A stretch of DNA of 34,604 nt from Clostridiales bacterium (GCA_022763735.1 JALEQY010000071.1:1-34604), one strand, 5' to 3'; positions 16,429-25,798 are shown, counted from the first letter of the stretch. The notes: generated by a model from the letters alone, not told the origin. Made by a program: numbers and translations.

Positions 16429-17674
16429 CTTCCCTGATTTCTCCACCTAATTTCTGTATTTTTTCTCTGAATCTGCTGTAGCCTCTTTTAATATATTTTG
16501 TGTTGTTCAGAACTGTATCTCCCTCAGCCATCAGCCCTGCAATTACTAACGCTGCACCTCCCCTGAGATCTTCAGCTTCAACATCACAGCCATACAATAT
16601 ATTGTTACCTTTTATTATAACCTCTTTTTGTGAGATTTCAATATCTGCACCCATTTTTATCAGCTGTTTTGCATAACGGAACCTGTTTTCAAAAATATTC
16701 TCTCTGACAATACAATCTTCGCCTTTTACTGTCAGAAATGCCGTCAGCTGAGACTGCAGATCTGTAGGGAACCCCGGATATGGAGCTGTATCCACACTGC
16801 ACTTCACCCGGCCTGCGGCTGTACTGCAAATTCTGAGATTATCATCCCATGTGGAGATCCTGCTTCCTCCTGCTCTTACAATTTCAATCAATGGCCTGAT
16901 ATGGTCTGCCACTACCCCCTTCAGGCATACATCTCCTTCTGTCCCCGCACACATCAGCAGAAAAGTGCCAGCCTCTATCCTGTCCGGTATCATTCTGTAC
17001 TCACATCCTGTCAGCTTTCTCCGGCCGCATATTGTTATTCTGCCGGTTCCTGCCCCTGAGACTCTGCCTCCGCACATGTTTATATAATCCTGCAGAGCAT
17101 TTATTTCGGGTTCACTTGCACTGTTATCTATGACAGTTGTTCCTTCTGCTGCAGTTGCTGCAAGCATAAGATTCTCTGTGGCTCCTACGCTTGGATAATC
17201 AAGTCTGATATATGCCCCCTTCATATTCCCGCTTTTAATATATATTTTATCACCGGAGTATTCTATCTCTGCTCCCAGGCTTTTCAGGCCTTTTATATGT
17301 ATATCTATAGGTCTTTTACCGATATTACATCCTCCGGGACTGCTTATTACCGCTTCACCACATCTCGCAAGAAGTGATCCGGCAAGAAAAACACTGGATC
17401 GCATTTCTTTCATAAGCTCATCCGGAATTCTGCATTCAGTCAGTTCAGACGCATTTATCATTATGCTGGTTCCATATCTTGCAATTCTGCATCCCAGAGC
17501 TTCAAGTATTGATATCATGTTATCAACATCTGAAATTTCCGGACATGCTTCAATAATATTCTCTCCCTTTGTGGCAACAGCTGCAGCCAATACAGGCAGG
17601 GCAGCATTTTTTGCACCTGAAATACGCACTTCTCCCGTAAGAGGTTTCCCTCCCCTGATAAGATATTTTCCCAA
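16418..17674 (-). CDS. murA: UDP-N-acetylglucosamine 1-carboxyvinyltransferase
   Basis: First committed step of peptidoglycan synthesis: transfers enolpyruvate from PEP to UDP-GlcNAc in the cytosol. The 418-residue protein shows RISGAKNAALPVL (substrate-binding Lys and Asn) and the catalytic cysteine C116 in SSPGGCNIGKRPIDIH, the residue attacked by fosfomycin. The start is TTG at 17674-17672, fixed by the family N-terminus (KYLIRGGKPLTGEV); no ATG occurs nearby. GGAGGTG is 5 bases upstream, but it lies in the 3' arm of a strong hairpin, and the U-tract after that hairpin contains the start codon. Expression is therefore probably controlled at this point. It overlaps ftsQ downstream. Confidence 0.97.
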   Translation of the reverse strand: MGKYLIRGGKPLTGEVRISGAKNAALPVLAAAVATKGENIIEACPEISDVDNMISILEALGCRIARYGTSIMINASELTECRIPDELMKEMRSSVFLAGSLLARCGEAVISSPGGCNIGKRPIDIHIKGLKSLGAEIEYSGDKIYIKSGNMKGAYIRLDYPSVGATENLMLAATAAEGTTVIDNSASEPEINALQDYINMCGGRVSGAGTGRITICGRRKLTGCEYRMIPDRIEAGTFLLMCAGTEGDVCLKGVVADHIRPLIEIVRAGGSRISTWDDNLRICSTAAGRVKCSVDTAPYPGFPTDLQSQLTAFLTVKGEDCIVRENIFENRFRYAKQLIKMGADIEISQKEVIIKGNNILYGCDVEAEDLRGGAALVIAGLMAEGDTVLNNTKYIKRGYSRFREKIQKLGGEIREDGQ

Positions 17675-17715
17675 AAAAACACCTCCCGCATATAATGCAT
17701 GATATGCGGGAGGTG
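17672..17715 (-). promoter_or_regulatory. terminator-like hairpin sequestering the murA ribosome binding site
   Basis: On the minus strand, starting 9 bases after the murG stop, CACCTCCCGCATAT (17715-17702) pairs perfectly with 17693-17680 around an 8-base loop. Seven T follow (17679-17673). By form this is an intrinsic terminator. The 3' arm contains GGAGGTG (17686-17680), the only murA Shine-Dalgarno sequence, and the last two T form the TTG start codon of murA. Folding would both stop transcription and hide the ribosome binding site. A ribosome finishing murG would cover the 5' arm, so coupling or attenuation is plausible. Confidence 0.85.
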
Positions 17716-17724
17716 CAGAATCCG

Positions 17725-18831
17725 TTACTCTGATATGTCATTTATTATCGTATCACAGATTACAGCAGCTGCATCAACAGGTGCACACGCGAGACTTCTG
17801 CTCTCCATATCTTTTAATATTTCAGGATTGTTTTTCAGCTTCAGAATTTCATTTACCAGCTTCTTTTCTTTCAGCTGATCCTCTTCCAGAACAATCGCTC
17901 CACCATGCTGAGCAACTGCCATAGCATTATGATACTGGTGATTCCCTGTAACATTAGGAGACGGAATGAAGATTGCAGGTTTGCCGCATATTGTAACTTC
18001 GGCAACAGTCAGAGCACCGCTCCGGCTTACAACCAGATCCGAGGATACGAGGTATTTCTGCATATCGCTGATATATTCTTTAATTATTATATTATCATGC
18101 AATTCAATATTTCTTTCCCTGAATTCATCCAGCATGGCTTCATAATAGTATTTCCCCGCGCCAATACATATTCTGAAATTTTCCACTCCATTGAATGTCT
18201 CGATTACATCTATCATAGCTTTATTTATTCTGCCGGCTCCCTGACTTCCTCCAAATGCCAGCAGCACAAAATCTGTATCTCTGAACCCCAGAGCCTTTCT
18301 CGCTTCTGCTTTTCCCGTCTGGGAAAACACTGCTCTTACAGGATTCCCTGCATTTACAAGCTTGTTTTTATCTCTGAAATGCTCACCAGCAGCTTCAAAT
18401 CCCAGAAAAACCTTTCTGGCATGACGTTCAAGCATCCTGTTGGTCATCCCCGGATATGCATTCTGTTCATGTATATATGTCGGTATCTTCATTTTCTGTG
18501 CAGTTTTAACCACAGCCGCACTCGCATATCCTCCTGTTCCAATGACAACATCAGGCCTGAAATCTCTTATTATCTCTTTTGATCTTTTTGATGCTTTTCT
18601 CAGCTTGTTGAAAACCTCAATATTCTTATAAATCTTTTTCCTGTAGAAGCCATCGACAGATATTATCTCAAGATCGTATCCATTTTCAGGTACAAGTTCT
18701 CTTTCCATACCGACCTCTGCACCTACAAACAGAACTGCAGCGTCCTTATACCTTCTTCTTATTTCATCCGCAATAGCTATTGCCGGATATACGTGTCCTC
18801 CGGTTCCGCCACCGGTCATAATAACTCTCAT
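17725..18831 (-). CDS. murG: lipid II synthase MurG
   Basis: Membrane-associated glycosyltransferase that adds GlcNAc to lipid I, giving lipid II. The 368-residue protein has the N-terminal glycine loop TGGGTGGHVYPA (about 6-17), GTGGYASAA, a second loop FGGSQGAGRINKA, and the UDP-GlcNAc-binding SRSGALTVAEV and PSPNVTGNHQYHNA. AGGAG lies 8 bases before the ATG inside the end of ftsW, whose stop directly adjoins. A terminator-like hairpin follows 9 bases after its stop. Confidence 0.97.
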   Translation of the reverse strand: MRVIMTGGGTGGHVYPAIAIADEIRRRYKDAAVLFVGAEVGMERELVPENGYDLEIISVDGFYRKKIYKNIEVFNKLRKASKRSKEIIRDFRPDVVIGTGGYASAAVVKTAQKMKIPTYIHEQNAYPGMTNRMLERHARKVFLGFEAAGEHFRDKNKLVNAGNPVRAVFSQTGKAEARKALGFRDTDFVLLAFGGSQGAGRINKAMIDVIETFNGVENFRICIGAGKYYYEAMLDEFRERNIELHDNIIIKEYISDMQKYLVSSDLVVSRSGALTVAEVTICGKPAIFIPSPNVTGNHQYHNAMAVAQHGGAIVLEEDQLKEKKLVNEILKLKNNPEILKDMESRSLACAPVDAAAVICDTIINDISE

Positions 18832-19992
18832 CTACTTTACTCCTGTAGTCTTAGGCCCATGTCTGGAAATATTAATGAGCACTCCGGAACAAAACATAAA
18901 AATCAGCAGCGCATTGCCTCCATAGCTTACAAACGGAAGATTTATACCGGTTGCAGGCATTGACGATGTTACTACTGCAATATTCAGTATCACCTGTATT
19001 GCTACCATAAGAACTATTCCGGATGCAAGAAGCATCCCGAACTGATCAGGCGAATTCATCGCTATATGCGATCCTCTCCATACAAAAAGGCAGTATACCA
19101 CTATCAGTGCAAGCACTCCTATATAGCCCAGTTCTTCACCGATAATCGCCAGAATAAAATCATTCTGGGGCTCAGGCAAATATAGATTCTTCTGTACACT
19201 TTTGCCAAGTCCGACTCCGAACAGCCCACCTGAGCCAAGGGCAAGCAGCGACTGTACTGCCTGATAACCATCATTTAACGGATCAGCAAACGGATCTGTG
19301 AAACTTGTCAGTCTGGTATACCAGTAGCTTCCTCGGGCAAACATCAGAATACTCAGTATACCTCCCGCACCGATTCCGGCAGCACCGAAAAAGTATCTCC
19401 ATTTCATTCCTGCAACCAGCATCATTGCTACAACTATACCGCACACTGTAATGGCTGTGGAAAGATTCGGCTGTTTTATTATAAGTGCTCCGTACACACC
19501 AGCCAGTGCAATAAGAGGCAATATCCCTCGGACTGCTGATTTTATCCGGTCTGGTTTCTCACTCAGATACCATGCAGTAAACAGTATTACCGCCGGTTTT
19601 GCAAGCTCACCCGGCATAATTGTGATCGGTCCGATTGACAGCCATCTTGTAGCTCCGTTTACAGTGGTGCCAATAAAAGGGACAAGGATCAGCAATACAC
19701 CTATAATTATCACAAAAGGCACAGCAGCTTTCCTGTATATCCGGTAATCTATGGAAGCTCCCAGTATCATGACGCCAATTCCCAATATTACCCATAGTCC
19801 GTGTCTGAGAAGATAACTGTATGCATTCCCCGCCTGGCTTATCGAATAATAATAACTGGCACTGAATACCATTATCAGACCAAAGATAACAAGTATCATC
19901 ACAATCAGCATAAGCCAGAAATCACCCGGCTTCAGTTCAGCTTTCCTTTTTGTTGTTTTTTTCTGTTTTCTCTCTTTTTTATCCAATTCCAC
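18832..19992 (-). CDS. ftsW: septal peptidoglycan polymerase FtsW
   Basis: SEDS-family glycosyltransferase that polymerises lipid II at the septum with the class B PBP. The 386-residue protein has a basic cytoplasmic start and about ten membrane helices. Family regions are visible: VFSASYYYSI, TTVNGATRWLSIGPITIMPGELAKPAV, EPQNDFILAIIGEELG and PATGINLPFVSYGG. The last reads GGNAL where most FtsW proteins have GGSSL. The start is GTG at 19992, with AAAGG 7 bases upstream; three bases separate it from murD. FtsW is preferred to RodA because of its place in the dcw cluster; SpoVE is the sporulation alternative. Confidence 0.94.
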   Translation of the reverse strand: MELDKKERKQKKTTKRKAELKPGDFWLMLIVMILVIFGLIMVFSASYYYSISQAGNAYSYLLRHGLWVILGIGVMILGASIDYRIYRKAAVPFVIIIGVLLILVPFIGTTVNGATRWLSIGPITIMPGELAKPAVILFTAWYLSEKPDRIKSAVRGILPLIALAGVYGALIIKQPNLSTAITVCGIVVAMMLVAGMKWRYFFGAAGIGAGGILSILMFARGSYWYTRLTSFTDPFADPLNDGYQAVQSLLALGSGGLFGVGLGKSVQKNLYLPEPQNDFILAIIGEELGYIGVLALIVVYCLFVWRGSHIAMNSPDQFGMLLASGIVLMVAIQVILNIAVVTSSMPATGINLPFVSYGGNALLIFMFCSGVLINISRHGPKTTGVK

Positions 19993-19995
19993 CCG

Positions 19996-21375
19996 CTACC
20001 TTTCAAGTGCCTGAACACAGGCTTTGAAGTGACGTCCTCGCTGTTCATAGCTGGTATACATATCCCAGCTGGCACAGGCAGGCGACAGAAGGACTACGTC
20101 TCCCGGCTCGGCAATCCTGTATGCTTCTCTGACACAGGCTTCCATGTCTTTCAGAATTATCGAATTCGTAAATCCTGCTTTTTCTGCAGTTTCTTTGATT
20201 TTGGCAGCCGTCTTGCCCAGAAGCATCATAGCCTTGACCCTGCCGTCAAATGCCCCTATGAATTCATCAAATGAAGATCCCTTGTCATAACCTCCCGCAA
20301 TCAGAATTATATTTTCTTTCATCGCTTCAATAGCCTTGATGGCTGCATCAGGATTTGTACCTTTGGAGTCATTTACAAACCTGATCCCATCTATTTCATT
20401 GCACAGCTCGATTCTGTGCTCAACTCCTCTGAACTGTCTGAGAACCCTTGCTATAGTTTCTGTATCAATTTCGCCGAAATATGCTACTGCTGCTGCTGCA
20501 AGCGCGTTTTCCAGGTTATGAGTTCCCGGTATTTTCAGCTCATCCGCTCTGCATATTTCAGCCAGATCGCCATTCTCATTTTTTATTACGATTACTCCAT
20601 CTTTGACAAATGCTCCGAAGTCCAGTTCTTCAACTCTGCTGAAAGGTACTACTCTTGCTCCGCAGTTCTCTGCAAGTTTAAAACACTCTTTATCATCATA
20701 GTTTATGATACAGTACTGATCCGGTGTCTGGTTCCTGAATATGTTAGCTTTGGCTTTTCCATAGTTCTCCATAGTTTTATGACGATCCATATGGTCTGGT
20801 GTAAGATTCAGCAATGCTGAAATTTCCGGTCTGAAATCTTTAATGGTTTCAAGCTGGAAACTGCTTGTTTCCGTAATAAGCCAGCTATCTTCCTCAGCTG
20901 AGAGGGATTTTGATATAACCGCAACACCTATATTTCCTACAACGTATGTCTTTTTTTCTGCAGCCTTGTATATCTCCCCGACAAGTGTCGTAGTTGTCGT
21001 TTTCCCGTTGGTTCCCGTAATTGCAACGTATTTGCCATGCCCGACCCTGTATGCGATTTCCAGTTCTCCTGTTATCTCAACACCTGATTCGCGAGCTTCT
21101 CTGATAAAATCAAGCTCAGGAGAAACCCCCGGACTTAATATCATCATATCAAAAGCACTCATATCTTCCGGCTGACATCCCAGGTAACATGTTACCGACT
21201 TGTCTTTTAGAAAAGTCAGAAGCTGAGGATCTATATCCTCTTCTTTTTTATTATCCTGCACAGATACTGCCGCACCTAGCTTTACCATTGCCTGCACAGC
21301 AGCTTTTCCTGAATTTCCCATACCTACTATCAGTATTTTCTTACCTTTAATATCTTCTACACAATTTCTTGACAT
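19996..21375 (-). CDS. murD: UDP-N-acetylmuramoylalanine--D-glutamate ligase
   Basis: Adds D-Glu to UDP-MurNAc-L-Ala in the cytosol. The 459-residue protein has an N-terminal Rossmann domain (KILIVGMGNSGKAAV), a central ATPase domain with the P-loop ITGTNGKTTTTTL, the Mur-family NLTPDHMDRH, and a C-terminal ligase domain (HRIELCNEIDGIRFVNDSKGTNPDA). The start is the ATG at 21375, 5 bases after GGAGG. An in-frame ATG at 21387 lies before that site, so it is unlikely. It follows mraY by 36 bases and precedes ftsW by 3. murC and murE are not in this window. Confidence 0.97.
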   Translation of the reverse strand: MSRNCVEDIKGKKILIVGMGNSGKAAVQAMVKLGAAVSVQDNKKEEDIDPQLLTFLKDKSVTCYLGCQPEDMSAFDMMILSPGVSPELDFIREARESGVEITGELEIAYRVGHGKYVAITGTNGKTTTTTLVGEIYKAAEKKTYVVGNIGVAVISKSLSAEEDSWLITETSSFQLETIKDFRPEISALLNLTPDHMDRHKTMENYGKAKANIFRNQTPDQYCIINYDDKECFKLAENCGARVVPFSRVEELDFGAFVKDGVIVIKNENGDLAEICRADELKIPGTHNLENALAAAAVAYFGEIDTETIARVLRQFRGVEHRIELCNEIDGIRFVNDSKGTNPDAAIKAIEAMKENIILIAGGYDKGSSFDEFIGAFDGRVKAMMLLGKTAAKIKETAEKAGFTNSIILKDMEACVREAYRIAEPGDVVLLSPACASWDMYTSYEQRGRHFKACVQALER

Positions 21376-21411
21376 TACTTCCTCCATTCAATTTACCATC
21401 AGGGTTTCCGG

Positions 21412-22380
21412 TTAGATAAATGCAAATGCTGCCGCACAGCAGATTATTGTAAATATCCAGAATCCTGCCACCACTTTTCTTTCACTATAACCGCATTTTT
21501 CAAAATGATGATGTATCGGAGCCATCTTAAATATTCTTTTTCCGCCGGATATTTTGAAATATCCCACCTGAATTACTACCGAAAGTGCCTCAATAACATA
21601 TACAAGCCCTGCTATAAGTAACAGGAGTTCCAGTTTCATTACTATAGCTGCCGCTGCAACTCCTCCTCCCAGTGCCAGCGAACCCGTATCTCCCATGAAA
21701 ATTTTAGCAGGGTTTCTGTTAAATACCAGAAATCCCAGACACGCTCCGCACACAGCTGCACAGAAATATGCTCCTGAAAATATTCCATATGAAATCCCTG
21801 CAACAGAAAAAAACAATGATACAAATACAGTGACCCCTGATGCCAGGCCATCAAGCCCGTCAGTCAGATTAACAGCATTAGTCATGGCAAGTACCGCAAA
21901 CACTATAAAAGGAATGTACCATATGCCGAAATCCAGATAAGTATCCGCCACAGGTATGTATACATTTGTACTTCCATCAGAATAGTTTGCCAGAAAAACA
22001 GCCAGCGCTACAGAGATAATAATCTGGAGACCAAACTTCTGATACGCCTTGAGCCCAAGGTTATTCTTCTTAATAACCTTAAGATAGTCATCAAAAAAAC
22101 CGATCAGTCCGAATCCGATGAAAACAAACAGTATGATCAGTAATTCTGAAATATCTGTTCCATATACTGTCGCAGCTATAAGCGCAGCAGCACATGCCCC
22201 TATTATTATAGATATTCCGCCCATACTCGGGGTTCCCGCTTTAGAAAAATGGGATTCAGGGCCTTCCTCTCTGATATTCTGTCCTGCTTTCCTTCGCAAT
22301 ACCGGGATTTCAGCTTTTGTAATAATAACTGATGCAATAAAAGCTGCCAAAATAATTATTCCTATGCTGATGTAATTCAT
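21412..22380 (-). CDS. mraY: phospho-N-acetylmuramoyl-pentapeptide-transferase
   Basis: Integral membrane enzyme that makes lipid I by moving phospho-MurNAc-pentapeptide to undecaprenyl phosphate. The 322-residue protein has about ten membrane helices. Visible motifs are the aspartate pair FFDDYLKVIKKNNLGLKAYQK, NAVNLTDGLDGLASG, the metal-binding region FMGDTGSLALGG, and the HHH motif APIHHHFEKCGYSERKV. The length is normal. AGGAG lies 5 bases before the ATG; the murF stop forms part of it (TAGGAG). Confidence 0.97.
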   Translation of the reverse strand: MNYISIGIIILAAFIASVIITKAEIPVLRRKAGQNIREEGPESHFSKAGTPSMGGISIIIGACAAALIAATVYGTDISELLIILFVFIGFGLIGFFDDYLKVIKKNNLGLKAYQKFGLQIIISVALAVFLANYSDGSTNVYIPVADTYLDFGIWYIPFIVFAVLAMTNAVNLTDGLDGLASGVTVFVSLFFSVAGISYGIFSGAYFCAAVCGACLGFLVFNRNPAKIFMGDTGSLALGGGVAAAAIVMKLELLLLIAGLVYVIEALSVVIQVGYFKISGGKRIFKMAPIHHHFEKCGYSERKVVAGFWIFTIICCAAAFAFI

Positions 22381-22388
22381 ATTTACTC

Positions 22389-23783
22389 CTAAAACTTCAT
22401 TAATTCTTCAACTATCTGCTCCATTTTCATTCCTCTGGAACCTTTGACCAGAATCAGATCTCCTGCTTTGACAACACTAGACAGTTCTTCAATGAATTCT
22501 TGCTTTTCTTCATGGTATATTACACTCAGGCTGCTTCCGGAAGCGCCTTCAGCTATTTCAGATGCATTTTTACCAACAGCCACCAGAATATCAATATCCT
22601 GCATAGCTGCGAATTCACCGACACCAAAATGCTGTTTCGGAGATTCATCCCCCAGTTCATACATATCGCCCAGCACAGCAATCTTTCTCCCGCTGCATTC
22701 ACTGGAAGAAAGAACCTTCAGTGCACTTTTCACTGAATCCGGGCTGGCATTGTACGTATCATCTATTATTCTTATATTATTACCATGTATAAGTTTCAGT
22801 CTGCTGCCGGTAAGCTTAACTTTTTTGAGCCCGCATTCCGCTTCTTCCACAGTAATTCCGAGAAGATTTCCCACTGCAACAGCAATGCTGCTGTTTACAG
22901 CATTGTGCATGCCGGGAACCGGCACTCTGATTCTGTGTCTTTCATTATCATGTTCCAGTGTAAATTGTATACCCTCTATGCCAAAATCGTCAACAGATGA
23001 TATTATATAATCACTTTTTCTATTTTGCCCTATTGAAATCTGGCTGTAGCTTCCAGCAGTGTTTTCTTTTGTCAGAAACTCTCCATCTTCCACGAAAATC
23101 AATGTACCTTCTGTCTTCTGACGATTTCCTATATGCTCAGCGATTTCCATTTTTGCCTGAAAAATCCCCTGCCGGCTGCCAAGATTTTCAATATGAGACA
23201 TTCCAATATTGGTTATCACCGCAATATCAGGTTTGACTATTTCCGCCAGCCTGTCTATTTCTCCGAATCTGTCCATTCCCATTTCGAGCACTACAGCTTC
23301 AGTGTCACTGTCAAAGAGAAAAACCGAAAGCGGCAGACCAATCAGGTTATTGTAATTTCTGATATTTCTCCCGCAAGTATATTTCTCACTGGCTACGTAA
23401 TATATCATATCACGTACCGAGGTTTTTCCGACGCTTCCTGTAACCGCAATTTTAATCACATTCAGTGTCTCCAGATAATATGCTGCAAGATCTCCCAGAG
23501 CACGCACAGTATCATCAACAATGATAACACTTGTGTTACTCTTCATCAGCACTTGATCAGCACTGTTTTCATCCGATATCATTACTGCACTGCATCCGTT
23601 TTCCACAGCTTTGCTGATGTAATTGTGTCCATCAAGGTTTTCTCCTTTTACAGCAACAAACAGATCACCGTCTCCGCATTCTCTCGAGTCCTGTCTTACT
23701 CCGTCAATATATTCTTTTTCACCCTTGTGCAGAACAGCTCCGCCGACCGCTTCTGCGACTTTATCTATTGTTATTCTGTTCAT
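22389..23783 (-). CDS. murF: UDP-MurNAc-tripeptide--D-Ala-D-Ala ligase
   Basis: Adds D-Ala-D-Ala to the UDP-MurNAc-tripeptide, completing the cytoplasmic precursor. The 464-residue protein has an N-terminal domain with GVRQDSRECGDGDLFVAVKGENLDGH, an ATP-binding P-loop ITGSVGKTSVRDM (GSVGKT where MurC/D/E have GTNGKT, as is normal for MurF), and a C-terminal domain with NIRIIDDTYNASPDSVKSAL. The length is normal. The ribosome binding site AGAGG is close to the ATG. It lies 9 bases after the transpeptidase gene, and its TAG stop overlaps the mraY ribosome binding site. Confidence 0.96.
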   Translation of the reverse strand: MNRITIDKVAEAVGGAVLHKGEKEYIDGVRQDSRECGDGDLFVAVKGENLDGHNYISKAVENGCSAVMISDENSADQVLMKSNTSVIIVDDTVRALGDLAAYYLETLNVIKIAVTGSVGKTSVRDMIYYVASEKYTCGRNIRNYNNLIGLPLSVFLFDSDTEAVVLEMGMDRFGEIDRLAEIVKPDIAVITNIGMSHIENLGSRQGIFQAKMEIAEHIGNRQKTEGTLIFVEDGEFLTKENTAGSYSQISIGQNRKSDYIISSVDDFGIEGIQFTLEHDNERHRIRVPVPGMHNAVNSSIAVAVGNLLGITVEEAECGLKKVKLTGSRLKLIHGNNIRIIDDTYNASPDSVKSALKVLSSSECSGRKIAVLGDMYELGDESPKQHFGVGEFAAMQDIDILVAVGKNASEIAEGASGSSLSVIYHEEKQEFIEELSSVVKAGDLILVKGSRGMKMEQIVEELMKF

Positions 23784-23792
23784 ATTCCTCTA

Positions 23793-25787
23793 TCAATTAT
23801 ACAAATAAATCCTACTTCCTTTTTTAACTTTTGTACCTGCTGCCGGATACTGTTTCGTTACGATAAAATCATTCTTTTTTGCTTCCTTTTTATCTGTATC
23901 ATAGGACAGGGACTTACCGCCAAGTATACCTATTGCATCACTTACACTCTGTCCGACCACATCAGGTACTTCAACTTTTTTATCATTCGACTCGCGCTCA
24001 TTGTCCGAATTCGGAGACACATTCATATATGGAAGTGTATCTGATAATATCTGTTTAACTCCGGGACCTGCAACAGCACTTCCGAATTTAACCCCTTTCG
24101 GATTGTCTACAATAACAAGAACTGTCACCTGCGGGTCATCCATAGGAGCCATTGCAATACATGACGAATCAGTTGCTTCGCTGTAACCTGTGCCGTCTGA
24201 CCGGACTTTATTGGCAGTTCCTGTCTTTCCTCCCACTTTATATCCGGTAACCGCTGCCGTTCCGGCACCTCCGTCTGATACTACATATTCCATGATATCA
24301 CAGATTTCATCTGCAGTCTCTTTTGATACAGTCTGTCTCACCACTTCTGTTCCGAATTCCTCCACAGTATTACCGTCCGAATCCTTAAGTTCTTTAACGA
24401 GCCGCGGTTTCATAAGTTTACCGTCATTACCAAATGAGCTTATTGCAGTTATCAGCTGTATCGGTGTCACCGCCACTCCCTGACCGAATCCTATCGTAGC
24501 AAGACCTACAGGACCAGCAGATTCTTTATCCTGAAGTATCGCTGTACCCTCTCCAGGGAAATCTATTCCTGTTGTTCCGGTAATTCCGAAAGTTCCCAGA
24601 TAATCATAAAACTTATCTATACCTATTTCCGTTGCAAGTTTTACAAATACCGGGTTACATGAGTTTCCCACTGCCTGCATAAGTGATTGGGTTCCATGAG
24701 GGTTTTCTGATCTCCAGCAATGTATCGTTTCCCCAGATACATTCACCGAACCTGTACATGTGAATGTATCATTCATATCTGTCACATCCTCTTCAAGAGC
24801 TATGGAAGTTGTCAGCAGTTTGAAAGTTGAACCCGGTTCATACACATCACTTATCAGCGAGTTTCTCCACATCTTATTCCAGTATTCGACTTTTTCCGAA
24901 TCTGACATACCCTTTAGCTTTTCCTGTTCACTTTTATCAAGAGGAGTTTTCGGGTTATTCAGGTCAAAATCAGGTGTCTGAGCCATAGCAAGTATGTCTC
25001 CGGTTTTAGGGCTCATAACTATTGCCATAACTCTGTCTGCACTGGTTTTTTTCTGTACCTGTTCGATAGCTTTTTCTGTATAGTGCTGTATGACCTGATC
25101 TATCGTTGTTACGATACTGTATCCGTCTTCTGCCTGATAGTACTTTTCCTTTCCATAGGAGAGGCGGTTTCCTCCAGTATCAGTATAATTTATCCACCTT
25201 CCTGAAACTCCGCTCAGATAACGGTTATATTGAAGTTCAAGTCCGGAAAGACCGGTATTGTCATCTGTAACAGAACCTATCGTATGTGATGCGAAGGCTC
25301 CCAGCGGGTAACTTCTCTTCGTGTCTTCTGCAATCTCAATTCCGGTAAGCTCTGCTTTTCTGATCTTGTCAGAGGTTTCTTTATCAAGGCCCTTTCTGAT
25401 TTTAACTATACTCTGTTCTGCAGTGACAAGTTCTTTTACTTCATCATAATCCATATCAAGTATATCAGAAAGTGTTGTACATACTTTTTCAATATTCTCT
25501 TTTTTTTCTTTTTGTGTTTCACCGGATTTGACATCTGAAGGTCTTGCCCATATAGTATAGCACGATACGCTGACTGCCAGTTCCTTGCCGTTTGTATCGT
25601 ATATCACACCTCTTTCAGCTTCGATCGGAGTATCTCTCGTCTGCTGATCCACTGCCTTGGCAGAATATTCACCGCCCTTTACAATCTGTATCCACCCCAT
25701 TCTCATGCACAGAAGCAGCATACAGCCAAATATAAGACAAAGAATGATTATTAAGTTTTTTCTGCTGTTATTGGATGTTTTTATCAT
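23793..25787 (-). CDS. class B penicillin-binding protein with PASTA domain (FtsI/SpoVD type)
   Basis: Septal transpeptidase that cross-links peptidoglycan outside the membrane and partners FtsW. The start is the ATG at 25787, with AAGGAAAG upstream; an in-frame TTG at 25832 lies inside a hairpin and is rejected. The 664-residue protein has one membrane helix (about 12-32), a dimerisation domain from about 45, and a transpeptidase domain with S320-T-F-K, S376-C-N and K521-T-G-T. A single C-terminal PASTA domain follows (about 603-664, KVEVPDVVGQSVSDAIGIL). One PASTA resembles SpoVD; vegetative PbpB/Pbp2x usually have two. Since no spore genes are visible, a vegetative FtsI role is assumed. 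Confidence 0.95.
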   Translation of the reverse strand: MIKTSNNSRKNLIIILCLIFGCMLLLCMRMGWIQIVKGGEYSAKAVDQQTRDTPIEAERGVIYDTNGKELAVSVSCYTIWARPSDVKSGETQKEKKENIEKVCTTLSDILDMDYDEVKELVTAEQSIVKIRKGLDKETSDKIRKAELTGIEIAEDTKRSYPLGAFASHTIGSVTDDNTGLSGLELQYNRYLSGVSGRWINYTDTGGNRLSYGKEKYYQAEDGYSIVTTIDQVIQHYTEKAIEQVQKKTSADRVMAIVMSPKTGDILAMAQTPDFDLNNPKTPLDKSEQEKLKGMSDSEKVEYWNKMWRNSLISDVYEPGSTFKLLTTSIALEEDVTDMNDTFTCTGSVNVSGETIHCWRSENPHGTQSLMQAVGNSCNPVFVKLATEIGIDKFYDYLGTFGITGTTGIDFPGEGTAILQDKESAGPVGLATIGFGQGVAVTPIQLITAISSFGNDGKLMKPRLVKELKDSDGNTVEEFGTEVVRQTVSKETADEICDIMEYVVSDGGAGTAAVTGYKVGGKTGTANKVRSDGTGYSEATDSSCIAMAPMDDPQVTVLVIVDNPKGVKFGSAVAGPGVKQILSDTLPYMNVSPNSDNERESNDKKVEVPDVVGQSVSDAIGILGGKSLSYDTDKKEAKKNDFIVTKQYPAAGTKVKKGSRIYLYN

Positions 25788-25798
25788 TTTTCTTTCCT

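Noticed and set aside
17905..18582. Plus-strand frame of 225 codons opposite murG
   Set aside because: No ribosome binding site, Cys/Tyr/His-rich composition and full overlap with murG.
23133..24044. Plus-strand frame of 303 codons opposite murF and the PBP gene
   Set aside because: It spans two well-supported minus-strand genes and their junction, and its composition is that of a shadow frame.
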